From Leucosporidium creatinivorum (taxonomy: Eukaryota; Basidiomycota; Microbotryomycetes; Leucosporidiales; Leucosporidiaceae): a stretch of 64,000 nt of DNA. The translations under genes and the position numbers were made by a program. Under the pieces are notes generated by a model. That model was not told the DNA's origin. It saw nothing but the letters and a program-made list of their open reading frames with translations, and searched no databases. Shown here piece after piece: positions 22,256 through 33,733 of this stretch (the stretch's first letter is position 1; each line of letters starts with the position of its first letter). Where the stretch lies: NCBI GenBank assembly GCA_001600635.1, contig BCKL01000023.1, positions 415,328 to 479,327 on the forward strand, given 5' to 3'.

Positions 22256-24739
22256 CTAATACCGACTCCTTCCTCCTCCTCCACCCGAGCTGCTACTCTC
22301 CCACGAGTCGGCGTCCTTGGTACCGGAACCGTACGGGCTGGAAGCCCCGTTGCGACCGAAAGAAGGGCGACTAGCGCGCCTCGGTGCTCCTCCATCGCGT
22401 TCGCCGCCGTAAGCCGACCTCGGCGCTCCTCCATCGCGGTCCCCTCCATACGACGACCTTGCAGGGCGGTCTCCGTAGCTTTTCCTCTCCCCACCGCTAC
22501 CGTAACGATCGTTCGACGGGCGCGATGACCGTCCACCGCGGTCCTCCCATGGCCTCTCTCCTCCACGATCCCTGCCCAATCCCGAGTATCCATCGCGAGC
22601 CTTGCCGCGGTGCTTTGTCCGTCCATCCTTCATGCCCATCTTGGCGAGGAACTGCTGCGAAACGAATGGCGGCTCCTCGAGTCCCATGGCGCCGGTGGAC
22701 CACTCGCGAAGTCCGGTCAGGACGACCTCCTTGGTCGTTCGGAGCTCGTGCGCCTTCATGATGTAGTAGCCGAGGAGGGAGGCGAAAGTCTCGCGCACGT
22801 CGAGCTCGTCGAGGGTGGGGAGAACGTTGGTGGTGAGGGAGGTGGGAAGGGACTCGAGACGCTCGGCGACGGGAGCGGCGATGGTGCAGGCGCGAGCGGG
22901 GCGGTCGCGAGAGCGGCGGTCGGGGATTTGGTGAGCGGCGGGCTTCTGGAGGGTGGCGGGGTTGGCGTCCCACTCCTCAGCGAGAGCGGTGAGCTGGCGC
23001 TGAGCCTCGCCGATGGTCCAGGGCTTGAGGGGAATGTCGTTGAGCTGCCACGAGATGAACCCGATCTCCCAAGGAAGGAGAACGAGGTCTCCACGTCCCT
23101 CCTTGCCGGCACGTCCAGTACGTCCAACTCGGTGGATGTACAGGTCGCGAGATCCGGGTACACCGACCTGAATCACACGAGTGACGCCGGGGTAGTCGAC
23201 TCCGCGAGCCGAAACGTCCGAGGTGACGAGGATGGAGTAGCCCGTTTTGGCCGAGCGGAACTTGTCCGAGGCGCGAGTGCGCTGCTCCTGGGACTTCTTG
23301 GAGTGGATCTCGACGATGTTGGTGTCGCGGCCGTAGGGGAGGTGGGTCTTCATCGAGGAGAGGATGAGAGAGAACATCTGGGTCATGCGAGTGGTGGGGA
23401 GGAAGATGACGGCCTTGCCTCCATCGACGCCGCCGTTCTCGGCAGCCTTGCGAGCGTGGAGGAGCTGGTCGTGAGCGAGAAGGCGAAGGATGTGGACGAT
23501 CTGATCCTCAGCCGAGGGGAGGACGGTGTGGTATTGAGGGATGTGGAGGTGGGTATCGACGTCGTCGGCGCGGACAGTGTCGACAAAGACGTGGTCCTGC
23601 TTCATGCTTTTGCGAGCGACCTCGCGAATCGACTTGGAGACGGTGGCCGAGAAGAGGAAGGTCTGGCGATTATCGTTGTCGGGCATGAAGCTGGTGACGG
23701 TGGCGATGTCGTCCGAGAATCCCATGTCGAGGAGGGTGTCGGCCTCGTCAAGGATGAGCATGCGAGCCTGCTGGATGGGCTTGCGCACCATTGGCTCGGA
23801 TTGAAGGAGGTCGACGCAGCGACCAGGGGTGGCGACGACGATATCGTTGCTCGGCGACCTGGACCATTCCCTGAGCTGCATGCTCTTGGACGATCCTCCG
23901 ACGAGAAGACGAACGCCGAACTGGGGAAGGTGGGTGGTGAGGGCGACGGCCTCGTTGGCGATCTGAGTAGCGAGCTCGCGAGTCGGCGAGAGGATGAGAG
24001 CGCCGACGGAGGATTTGGCGTAGCCGGCGAGCGCCTTCTTGGCCTCGGAGTTGGAAGCCTCGGGGTTCTCCTTCTTGTACGTCTGGAGGAATGACTCGAG
24101 CGAGCGAAGGCGGCCTTCCAGTGCAGGGATGAGGAAGGCGAGGGTCTTGCCCGTGCCCGTCTTGGCGCGCACGAGAAGGTCCTGAGCCTGCTGCAGCTCT
24201 TCGGGGATGTCCTTGTCGGTGACAGCGAGGGGAACGGCGGTGGGCGAGCATGATAGGCGGGGGAGGAGGTCGAGGACGGCAGCTTGAACCTCGCTCATCG
24301 TCTCGTACTTGAAGGGGCTGTATTGAGATCTTCGTCAGCTGCGAGAGCAGGACAAGAGAGCTACAGAACATACCGTTCAGTCACAGCGCGGTAAACGGGA
24401 GAGTGCAGAGCTGATTCGATGGACTTGAACGTCTTGGGCGCCGGAGCGCTCTCCTTGACGGGTTCAAGCTGCTCCTCCTCCTCGTATACCTCCTCCTCGG
24501 CGACGGGAGCACGAGCAGTGGCAGCAGCTGACCGCAACAAGCTAGTCGTAGCCAGCGAGCGACCTGTAGGACATGCATTAGATGAACTGCTGCCTTCGAT
24601 TCCCAAGAAAACAAGTATCTGCCTCACCGAAATTTGCCTGGGTCGCGCGCAGGGCTAGGGAGGCTGTAGGCCGGGCTGTAAGAGATACACGCGTGAGAGC
24701 GCGTATGCTCGTAAGCGAGCGCATGGGTCGAGTGAACAT
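22256..24739 (-). CDS. MSS116: DEAD-box RNA helicase, mitochondrial (Mss116-like)
   Basis: Three exons (24739-24628, 24563-24374, 24317-22256) give 787 aa. The N-terminus MFTRPMRSLTSIRALTRVSL is an Arg-rich, acid-free mitochondrial presequence, followed by an acidic linker. Helicase motifs in order: Q-type region (FKYETMSEVQ), VRAKTGTGKT (I), SPTRELATQI (Ia), ATPGRCVDLL (Ib), LDEADTLLDMGF (II), FLFSATV (III), LVTSDVSARGVDYPGV (V) and YIHRVGRTGRAGKEG (VI). The C-terminal tail is rich in Arg, Gly, Ser and Tyr with GGERDGGAPR repeats, typical of RNA-annealing tails. The Mss116/Cyt-19 group folds group I/II introns and aids mitochondrial translation. The subgroup is inferred from the presequence and tail; the helicase class is certain. 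Confidence 0.9.
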
Positions 24740-25037
24740 GATGCGAAGAGGCGGAGGGAGAGGCGAATCTTGAACTTTCGGCTTCGACTTTCGAAGGACG
24801 CGTTTTGGGCCGAGTTGTAGTGAAGTCGAGGTTTTGGAGGTTGAGCAGAGTCATCTGATAGTCGCTGGGTTGGTGGCAGTCGGCTGTAGGTGACATCTCC
24901 CTCTCGGCTCGGCGATCGACCCCTTTCGCCTTCTCGGCCGATGTCGCTGGAGAGGCGCAGAGCTGGCTCTTGTGTATTGCCAAGGGATGGAAAGCACTAA
25001 ATAGATACAATAGAGATGGGAGATGCTGCTTCTCCCT

Positions 25038-26157
25038 TCACGCCCGCCACAGCGAGACGAGCACCGAAAGGCTCACAACGCCGAGCCCGACGTCTCCCAG
25101 CACACTCCAGCTCTGCGATGCTCCGCTCGTCTTGCCACTCTGATCACCAACCATTCCCGAAGCTGCGCTGGCAGCGGAAGCGTTCGTCTGGCCGGGAGAG
25201 GTCTCTCCAGCCTTGGTCCACGTCGGCTCGGTCTTGGTGCCGACGTCGTTGGAGATGACGGGGATGTCGGTCCCAGAGTCGTTGTTCCTGCAAAATTATA
25301 AAAATCGAGTTACCTCTGCCCCCTCTTCGACAAGCTCTAGCTGAAGACCCACCAGATGGACGTGAGGACTTGGGACGCTTCGGCGATAACGGATTCCAGG
25401 GTTTGACTGGCGATTGAGGATGCCGATGCGGTAGAGGTAGGCGTAGTAGGAGCCGAAGTGATGGTGGTCGAGTTGGAGGTCATGGAAGCGGTGATCAAAG
25501 TGGCGTTGGGAAGAAGCGAGCCCGAGGTGGAGGAAGCGAGCGCCGAAAGGGAGCTGGTCGAGGTTGCGTTGGTCGAGCTGTTGCTCATGGTGGAGGTGGC
25601 ATCCGAGCTCGTAGTGAAAGCTCCCATCGATCCCATCGAAGCGAGAGCACAGAGCTTGTCGGCTGTAGGGCAAGGCGAGTGAGCGACATTCGACTTTGAT
25701 TCCTCGGCGCGCGCGGCGACGGCGGAAGCGCTTCTGCAGCAAGCCTGATCCCGCACACCTACTTGTCCAGTCTTCAATAGCTCACCTGCAGTCTGCATCG
25801 GAAGCCACTCCCTGCAGTAGGTGCCCTCAGCCCAGCAGTTGGCGAGCTGCGAGCTGGGTGCTGTCGAGAGGGGAGGTTAGCGACGAGGGCCAGCGGAGCG
25901 AGCGACGAGAGCTCACTAGATTGCACAGAGCTCGGCAGCTTGATCCTGCGAGGCAGTAGCGGTAGGTACAGGTGGAACGGAAGCGTAGTTGCCCAAGCAC
26001 TTCATCAGGTCGCTGCACGTCGAAGAGATGGTCAGCTCCAGCACCCGCCGACTTGTGCAGAGCCCCGAGCTCACCTGTTGGGCGTCATGTCGCATCCTGT
26101 ATCAGCTGCCAGTACATTCGACGCGAGCAGGGAAACGGCGAGGACGAGAGCGAGCAT
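25038..26157 (-). CDS. Secreted, probably GPI-anchored Ser/Thr-rich cell-wall protein
   Basis: The start ATG is at 26157 and the stop TGA at 25038-25040, with about five exons. A signal peptide (MLALVLAVSLLASNVLA, cleaved before ADTGCDM) leads into a small Cys-containing region with spaced cysteines (TGCDM, MKCLGNY, ELCAI, LANCWAEGTYCREW, DKLCAL). A long Ser/Thr/Ala segment with several N-x-S/T sites follows. The C-terminal end (SVLGDVGLGVVSLSVLVSLWRA) is a hydrophobic GPI-type signal with a small-residue stretch (TSGAS) upstream as a likely attachment region. The last exon relies on a GTGGGT donor; without it the protein would end at WVFS. The protein is likely displayed on the cell wall. 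No enzymatic domain is recognised; the six-cysteine N-terminal module is of unknown function. Confidence 0.75.
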
Positions 26158-26891
26158 CTTGCTGTAGCGACAGAAAGGAAGCCAAGAAGTGAGCTTCCAA
26201 CCGCCCGCTCCTCTCCTCAACCGAATAGACGTCACTTCGAGAGAGAGGGGGTACGTGCGTACTGACGCGTTACAGCGGTCAAAGGAGCGCATGCTGAGCA
26301 GATGAGCTCGACTCGAAATGGTGGACCGAGCTTTGTAGCAGGAGACGGGCAGCGAGTCCAAATCATCCTCGCCGAAGGATTTGCGCGAGGCAGATGGGGC
26401 GGAAAGAAGCTGTACAGCAAAGCCAGCTTTGTAGCGATAATTGCGGAGCGTACTGCTAGATAGACTCGAGTGCTCCAGCTACTCCGGAACGCAAGAGAAG
26501 GCTGGCTACCCATCGCCGAGGGCTCGTTCCGCAACTCGGCGCGCCAGTGTTCAGCGAGGGCTGTCACTCGGGTCTTGACAGAGCAGGGGAGGGCTCATGG
26601 CACCCACGGGTACTACTTCAGACTGCAGAAGCTGCCATCGGCCCGCCTCAGCTTGCTGGAATGCTCGGCGGAGGGAGTTCGGCGGGCTCGGCGCTTGTGC
26701 TAGCGGTTCAAGTTGGCTCAAATGGAGCAAGTAAGGCTCGCATATGACTGCAAGGAGATTATAGAGCTGCTAGATGAGTTCAGCGAACTGCAAGCCTCCA
26801 TCTCACCGAGCTGACTTCTCGCCTTTGCTCACTGAGCTCCGTTTCGCTCCCGCCGTTCACCTTCAACTCGTCTAGGAGGGTACGATGCTCT
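26158..26891. promoter_or_regulatory. Divergent intergenic region
   Basis: This 734-bp region lies between the secreted-protein start and the oxidoreductase-like gene start on opposite strands. It has no ORF with recognisable coding style and no RNA. The length leaves room for two independent promoters. Confidence 0.45.
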
Positions 26892-27659
26892 ATGAACCGT
26901 CTCCGACTCTCTAACGCTGGCTATTGGATCCCTCGCACCACATCACTACGACTTAATCGCCCTCCGCCAGCGCCCGCATCGCCCTCATCGTTCGATACCC
27001 TCGCCACTGTACCCGCTTCGAGCTCGCTACAAGCACCCATATTCACCACTGGAGCTCGTACTGGTGCTCCTGACGCTGCTGCTACGCCTACCAAGCTCGA
27101 CCCGGAGCTGAGCAAGGAGGGCGAGAAACGATACCTGGGAGTCAGCTTGCCATTGAAGCCCATCCCGCCTGGTCCAGAAGGTGAGCAGCAGAGAGCTGTA
27201 GTAGACGCCCAGAAGCTGTTGCTCATCCTTCTGATTCCCCTACAGAATGCTGCCAAAGCGGTTGCGCCGTCTGCGTCTACGACCTGTACATGGAGGATGT
27301 CCAGCATTTCCACGAGGAGATCTCCGAAGCGCGCAGGGCGGTACTACACAAGATTGACTCGCAAGGCCTGATCGTCAAGGAGGAGGACTGGCCAGAGGAG
27401 CTCGGCGAGATGGAGAAGCCTGGGGGAGGGGTGGATCCCAAGGTGCTGGCGGAGAGGGAGCTCGAGAGGACGAGGAAGAGCTTGGATCCGGGTCTTAGGT
27501 GAGCTTGGGAGTGTTTGGGAAAGCTGATGTAGCCCGCGAGGAGCGGATCGAGTCGCTGACCTTACCTTCGGCGTTCGCAGAGCTTTCCTAGAGATGGAGG
27601 CGAGGATGAAGAAGAAGCAGCAGGAGCGAGAGGCGGCAACTAAAGCTGATGCAACTTGA
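26892..27659 (+). CDS. Oxidoreductase-like domain protein (OXLD1 type)
   Basis: Three exons (26892-27180, 27246-27498, 27581-27659) give 206 aa. The core KPIPPGPEECCQSGCAVCVYDLYMEDVQHF, with its CCxxGCxxC cysteine cluster and VYDLYxED, is the signature of the short oxidoreductase-like domain found in human OXLD1 and plant/fungal relatives. The first ~45 residues are rich in Arg, Ser and Pro without many acids (MNRLRLSNAGYWIPRTTSLRLNR), consistent with mitochondrial targeting. A charged C-terminal helix (AFLEMEARMKKKQQ) follows. An upstream ATG at 26884 closes after nine codons, so 26892 is the start. The biochemical function of the family is not established; metal or cluster binding is an inference from the cysteines. 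Confidence 0.85.
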
Positions 27660-28089
27660 CAGCATACACGATCAACATGGGCAGGCTCGACACGGCTGCA
27701 GCGAGGCTGAGAGAGGTATGAGCGGTGCTCGGCGCTGGCTTTTGAGCTCGAAAAGCTCCGCTAGCGACTCGTGACGACGGAGGGACGTTGCAGCATTGAA
27801 TTAAAGCTACCCAGAAGCGAAGGAGCATCCTCCTGGAGTACGATAAGTCAGCAAAGCCAGGTCCCTTGGCGAAGCTGACAGACCGAGCGTTCTACACCTC
27901 AGAGCAGTCGTGTGCAGCTGGAAAGTTTTTGAGTCGATTTCTGAAGCTTGCACGACCAGCCAAGTGCACCACCTGCAGCTGTACAGCTGTACACTCCCTC
28001 TCGCTCGATTCGCTGCTCAGCTCGCCTGGGCCAAGTCGAAACCCAGCGCAGGTCTGCCTCCGCTCTTCACCCTCTTCAACTCTTCAGTC
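27660..28089. promoter_or_regulatory. Intergenic region upstream of ATP19
   Basis: These 430 bp contain a CTCGGCGCTGG motif near 27728, shortly after the preceding stop, and then the presumed ATP19 promoter. No gene was supported. Confidence 0.4.
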
Positions 28090-28828
28090 ATGTCCTAGTG
28101 AGCCTTTACCTCGCTACATCGCCCAGCTGCCGCCCTCTATCGTCCTACACCTTCCTGCGCCGTTCAAGCAGCAAAACCTCCCCGACTGTGGCCGACGCTG
28201 GGGAATTCGCTCGTCTCGTGCAGGGCGCGCAGGGGAGGCTGAGGGGTGCAGGAGCGAGTTGTTGAGCTGCAGAGTGGACGGGAGTGTTTGCTGTACAGCG
28301 GGAGCTCTGCAAGCCAGCGGAGCAGGCGCGCAGGTTGGGAGCGTCGTGTTGTGCTGGGAGGGCGCGTTGTTGGAGAGCTGGGGACAGGCAGCCGGCTACC
28401 GAGCTACAGGAGGACCATCGCTGACTCTTTCTTTTTCATCTCTGCAGCACCAGTACGCTTGGACTCATCTGCGCCGACGAGCCGCTTCTCCTCCGCTGCT
28501 CGAGCTGACCCTCTCTTTCACTCCCAACAGTCCTCGGCAAGAAGGTCCTCAACGAGTACATCGCCCTCGGTGTCTACGGAGCCGTTGGTGCCGCTACCTA
28601 CCTCGCCATGTCGGGAGGAGACAAGACCAAGAAGCCCACCACTGCTCCCGTCCTCAACTCGTCCTCGTAGGTCTTCTCGCTGTGCTGTACTAGCCTACGG
28701 ATGGAGGTCTACCGTACAGTGCTAATCCGGCTCTCTCGATACGTCCCAATAGCGACGAGGAGGCCGCTTTCCTCCAGAACTTCATCAACGACTTGGAGCA
28801 CGCCGACAAGGCTACTGCCAAGCACTAA
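28090..28828 (+). CDS. ATP19: ATP synthase subunit k (Atp19)
   Basis: Four exons (28090-28097, 28448-28452, 28531-28666, 28753-28828) total 225 nt, 74 aa plus stop. The spliced start reads MSYTILGKKVLNEYIALG, matching the conserved YTI-G-(K/R)-x-V head of fungal subunit k. A single membrane helix (ALGVYGAVGAATYLAMSGG), the APVLNSSSDEE turn and the amphipathic tail (FLQNFINDLEHADK) follow. The protein sits in the inner membrane and helps ATP synthase dimerise. The first exon has only 8 nt and the second is a 5-nt micro-exon (CACCA) between perfect TGCAG and GTACGC borders. Joining exon 1 directly to exon 3 destroys the frame. Intron 1, at 350 nt, is unusually long for this region. Confidence 0.88.
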
Positions 28829-30259
28829 ACCTCGACTCGGTGCAGTAGTGGTACAGCAGTAGAATGGGCGACGGAATATAGTCGGAGTCAACACATCGAC
28901 TCGTGCGTTGGGAGCGAGGAGAAGGGCTGGAGGGATGTTCGGCGCCGAGCCAGAGAATCGCCGAAGCTGTCGCGGAAAGGCATGGTCGTATCTGCCTGGG
29001 TTTCTCTTGGGCATCCGGGGACGCTGAAAAGGCAGGAGTTCTTCATGTCCTGCTTCTGAGCTTCTGGGCAGGCTGAGTGGCGCGTCGGCGCTGTTGATGA
29101 GCTCAGCTGTGCGAAAGCAAATGGAGTTGCAGTGTTGATTCTGTAGCGTGTGAGATCATCACTCAGGCGTTCAAGAGCGTGGGATCAGACCAACTTACAC
29201 CTGTGTTCGCCTGAGCCGATTGAGAGGCGACTGGAAGCTCGGAGCGCTGAGCCCCCCTTCAGAGCCGAAGCGAAGTGCCGCAACTTGACGGACTTGACTT
29301 TGGGAGAATGGCCACTTCTCGCGCCCCCCTGCTCTCACTTGCTACGCATCGAAGTGCTCATGCCTTTTAACTACGTTTCATGTACGCTCTGCAGCGTGGC
29401 TTACTGTATCATACTACATCATAGTAGCTTCCTCGGGCGGGCGCGCTCGCTAGGCAGCTCTCGGAGCGCGAGAGCAGGACGAGCAGATCACACTGCATGC
29501 CGCCGAGGGTGGTCATATTTAGACGCAAAGGGTATGTGGAAATCACAAGGCTTTGACTCCGGGCTATTGAGACCCTGAGCAGCTGCAACACGCCGGAAAT
29601 TCCATCGCCGAAGCTGACTGAAGTTCGACTACGGCGCTCTCCCTCTTGTTTCCGTCTTTCAGACCGAAGCGAAGCGGTGAAACTCAATACCCATGCAGGC
29701 TTAGCTGATAAGACCTGCTCTGAGCCCCATCCACTCCATTCTTGCCATTCCTTGCGCCGACCGAGCCTGATCATCCGAGTGCCCCTCAAGTTGGAAGGGG
29801 TATAGCTGACCCGTGAACCTCGGTGCAGGCCAAGTATACAGCTGTTCTGCTTCGAAACCGTCCCGCCCGACCACAACCCTACAGCGGCACTAACGACTCG
29901 AAGGCGAATCCCCGCCGAGCGCTTTCCGTCGATTCTTGGGTGTTCATTTCGGCCACGGGGATTCCTATCGCACCTCCGAGCGTTTTTTTTACACGCTGAG
30001 TGCTCCTCCCCTCCCTACAAGGGCTCAAATGAGCCGCTATTCGAGCTCCGGCCTCGAGCAGCTCGGCGTTCGCTGCTGGCGGCTCACTGTTCCCTTTCTT
30101 CAGCGAGGTAGACACGGGCAAGTGGCTTCAAAGTGATTTTAGATCTGCTGCACTCCCCTTCCTGATGCTGTACAGCCCCCGACTGAGTGGGCAATTCCCC
30201 AACTTCGACGCGCCTGCTGCTTGACCTCCTTCCGCTCGCTTGTTTCCGCCGATTCCGCC
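28829..30259. other. 1.4-kb gene-poor gap
   Basis: This is the longest stretch without a supported gene. Short open frames occur on both strands (for instance 29150-29578 plus and 29409-29876 minus), but none shows splice logic, a domain or the usual codon style. The phrase GCCGAAGCGAAG recurs at about 29266 and as ACCGAAGCGAAG at 29664. It may be an extended promoter, a non-coding transcript locus or a relic. Confidence 0.5.
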
Positions 30260-33200
30260 ATGAGTAGCTCGGAGGAGGAGGGAGAGCGTGTAGTAGCTAC
30301 CAAGGGCAAGCAGGTGGACAAGGAGAAGAAGACACGCCAGACTAAAGGCGAGAAGGAAGCAGAGTGAGTCCTCCTCCACGCGCGACTCGCCAAACAAGAG
30401 CTGACCCCGTCCTGCAGGCGAATTGCCGAGACTCAGCAGCATCGCGCAGCAAGCGAGCAGGCGCTCAAGAAGCTCTCGCTTAGCTACTGGAAATTCAAGC
30501 CCCGCCATCTCCAAGAGAACGACCATCCTTCCCAACACAAGCACGGCCCCGCCTTCGGCCATTACGAGCCTTCAGCGGAACAGGTCAAGAGTCTAACCAG
30601 AGTCATGAAGAATGAAGGCGTTCTACAGTGAGTAGCGACCTGCTTGTGGCCCTGCTCTGCATCAAGCTGACCCTCTTCGCCTTTCGAGCGAAGCGCACAA
30701 GCTCGCCGTAATCGTCGACCTCGACCTCGCCAAAATAGCACAGCTACAGGCCATCAGCTCATCGCACGACTACAGGACAGGATCGCCGGACTGGCCGTTC
30801 GAGGACGAGGTCGCTATCATCGCGAATGGGCACGTCAGGCAACGCTCGCTCTTCGAGCTGTTGGGCGACGAGGCTGAAGACTTTGCATGGGCGGGCGAGG
30901 CATTTACTTCTGGTGAGCTCTACTCTCTCTAGCGCTTCGGAAGCGGAGCTGACGCCCGACTCCCAATAGGCGTCTGGCTCAACTTCTCAGCGTACTCGGT
31001 CCTCCACTTCGGCAGCAACGTCCCCGTCCATCAGCAACCCTACACGGATTCCCGCGTCATCCAACTCGTCGTGGACGTTTGCTTTCGCGAGCGAAAGCAG
31101 CTTGAAGGAGAGGACGAGACCAAGATTCACCGCACCGACATGCTCGTCGATCGGCTCGCCGACCTCGAGGTGCTCGGTTCTAGGCTGGAGGCGGTCAAGA
31201 AGCTCGCGCGGGACGCTCACGTTCGCGAGTCCATCTACGGTGTATGTCCTCTGCTTTCGCTAAACAGGAAGCTTGAGCTGATCTCGGCTTTCGTCTTGCA
31301 GGCGCAAGAGATGCCAGCCTTCGCCGCAAGGTTCACCCTCTCGACGGTCTCAAAGTTTGCTACACGAAGCGGCACTGGCTTTGTGAGTCTCACCTAACTT
31401 CTCCCCGATAGCTCGTTTACGAGCCTCCTTCGCAGCTTTGGACGGGCAACCTCGAGAGCATCACTCGCCACTTCGCCGCCCTCGTCGGTGGATCCGATGC
31501 GCTTCACGAGATCTCTGCTGGGGTCGTCGCTGCTTACGCTGCTGCCAGCAAGGATCTCGACGAGCCAAACCCCTTCTGGATCGGGCGCTGCACCATCAAC
31601 TCGACCACCGGAGTCGTTGACGGCCCTCCCAGCGTCGTCGACACCGTCAAGTGGAAGCTCGAGGTTGCGAAGCGTTGCAAGACCGTCAAGGCCATCGCAA
31701 TGAAGCTCAAGCCGACCCAGACGTATTCAGCCGCCAACGTCAACTTTCTTAAGCGCTGCTTTACTCGTTACGAGCAGGATTGGATCAACTCGACCGGCGC
31801 AGGAGATTGGTACCCTGGAGTGAGTTTGCGGCGTTTTGTTCGCTCAAGATCGAGAGCTGACTTCTTCGCTCGCTCCTCAACAACAGCTCTGCCTGCCGGA
31901 GACCTTCGCTTCGACCTCGTCGCTCGGCATTTTGAACATGAGCATTGGCAACTTCATTGTCGGCGAGGTGCGTCAGGCTACTGCTTCACCTTCTGTATCC
32001 GAGCTGAGTTGCCGCTTCGCGCAGATCATGGCTCGACTCTACGACAGGTCGACAGCGCCGGCGGATCGGATTCGGTGCGCCTGTCGTCTTCCCTCCAAGC
32101 TGATCTTCCGCTGACCTCGACTCGCAACAGTCTCAAGGTTGCGAAGAATGGTCAGTATTCTTTTGCCGAGGCGCTGCGTCACCGTCGAGGAGACGTCGAC
32201 TTGCCCACGCTCGAGAGCCTCGAGGTGAGTCCCCGGCGCGCTAAGAGTCGACGACATGGCCTCACATACATGCTCTTGCTCAACAGATCATCTCCTCCTT
32301 CCTTTTCACCTTCATCAAAGAAATCCTCGCCACCCTCATCGTCATCTCCCAGGCCAGCGCCGACCACAAGGTATCAATCATCCACGTCTCGAGGCAAGAC
32401 GAGCCCCAGTACTCTCTCGGCCGACTCCATAACCGCTACTTCGTCTTCAACTCGCTCTTCTCTCTCATCAACGAGCCCGCCATCCTCCCCTTCACTCACG
32501 ACCCTCAGCTCGTCGCCCAGCTGCGCCGACCGACCGCCGAGGAGATCGAGGAAGCGGATCCCACGGCGTGGGTCGTCAACACCAAGGGAGAGCTCGCAAC
32601 GGTGCCCGGCAAGGAGAAGCACGATAAGCGTGGCAAGGCAGCATCGGTAGAGCCGAACTCGGACCAGGAGGAGGCAGCAGGAGCCGCCCCGAAGCAGGCT
32701 CAGCAGCAGCGCAACAACGAGGAGCTCGCCGGCAACGCCTCCGCTCTTCGCGAGGAGATCAACCAGCTCGAGCAGCGCAAGAGGACTGCTCGCGCCGAAG
32801 CAGAAGCCGCCGAAGCAGCTGGATCCGACGCCGCTGCCGCCATCGAGTCGGCCAAGATCGCTGCCGCCGCCGAGGAGGAGGAGAGGCAGAGGATTCTCGC
32901 TGAGCGCGCACAGGAGGAGCAGGAGCGACAGGTCGCACTCGCCAAGAATGAGCAAGAAGAGGAGCAGCGTCGTGAGGCTAGAAAGGATGACTGGGTGGTG
33001 GAGGAGCAGGTTCGCCGGGAGAGGCTCGCCGAGCTGGACGCCGAGATCGCGGCCAAGAAGGAGGAGCTCGCTCTCCTGCACGAGGAGATCGCCGCTAGCG
33101 AGGCTCGGGTCGAACACCTCCAAGCTCGCCTCCAAGCTCAAGAATCGACCGTCGAACGCGCCGCCTCCGCTGCTCGCCCTTCGCCGCTCCAACACCTCCC

Positions 33201-33357
33201 TCACCTCCTCCCGACCAACAAAGCTCTCACCTCTTCGTCTGCCATCTGCGCACCCAGCACCAACTCGCCCGCCAAGGGAACCAACGCTTCGAGGTTCGAC
33301 AACGCGCTGCAGCCGCTCGGTGATCGCTTCCCTGGGTCGAATGGGTCGAAGGGATGA
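30260..33357 (+). CDS. Unrecognised protein with C-terminal coiled coil
   Basis: The start ATG is at 30260 (MSSSEEEGERVVATKGKQ) and the stop at 33355-33357, with about ten exons; the last one is long. The product is roughly 780 aa. No known family is recognised. The N-terminal 35 residues are charged and Lys-rich. The middle looks folded: YWKFKPRHLQENDHP, HKLAVIVDLDL, WLNFSAYSVLHFGSNVPVH, PPSQLWTGNLESITRHF, YSLGRLHNRYFVFNSLFS. From about residue 560 there is a long charged helix rich in Glu, Ala, Gln and Arg (EEEERQRILAERAQEEQE), a clear coiled coil, then a Ser/Pro tail. One intron is problematic: either 29 nt (31383-31411) or 65 nt with a weak GTCTCA donor at 31347. Basic/acidic composition hints at a nuclear or RNA-associated role, which is speculation. 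Confidence 0.7.
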
Positions 33358-33733
33358 AGAGGAGAGGTGTTCGAGGACGGGCAAGTCGAGCGGTTTCGTG
33401 CAGATAGACACTTTTGATACCCCCCATTCTCCATCAGTGTTGGTGTTCTCTATTCGCTTCGCATTTTGCAACTTTTGTCATGTGGTTCTCGTCTCGTCAA
33501 TTCAGCAGCGATTTGGGGAGCGCCTGCGCCGAGCTTGAGCCAGCAAGAGGCAGGCTGCTTGTGCGCTGCTCGCCTGATCTGAAGCAAGTTTCAGTCGAGA
33601 TGCCTCGAAGGCAGTCGACTTCATCTCGCTCGAAGGTAGCCAGCTCTCACTGCCTCGCCGAAGCGAATCGAAAGCTGTCTGGAGCGTGTTCTATTAAACA
33701 TCAAAAGCACAAGGGGACGACCACTCTCCCAAT
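33358..33733. other. Convergent intergenic region
   Basis: 376 bp between two converging stop codons. No gene, RNA or repeat was identified; both 3' untranslated regions must lie here. Confidence 0.45.

Noticed and set aside
22610-24094. 494-residue plus-strand open frame opposite the DEAD-box helicase
   Set aside because: It is the reverse complement of a well-supported helicase exon. GC-rich third positions keep antisense frames open; its Asp/Glu/Val/Gly-rich product has no domain.
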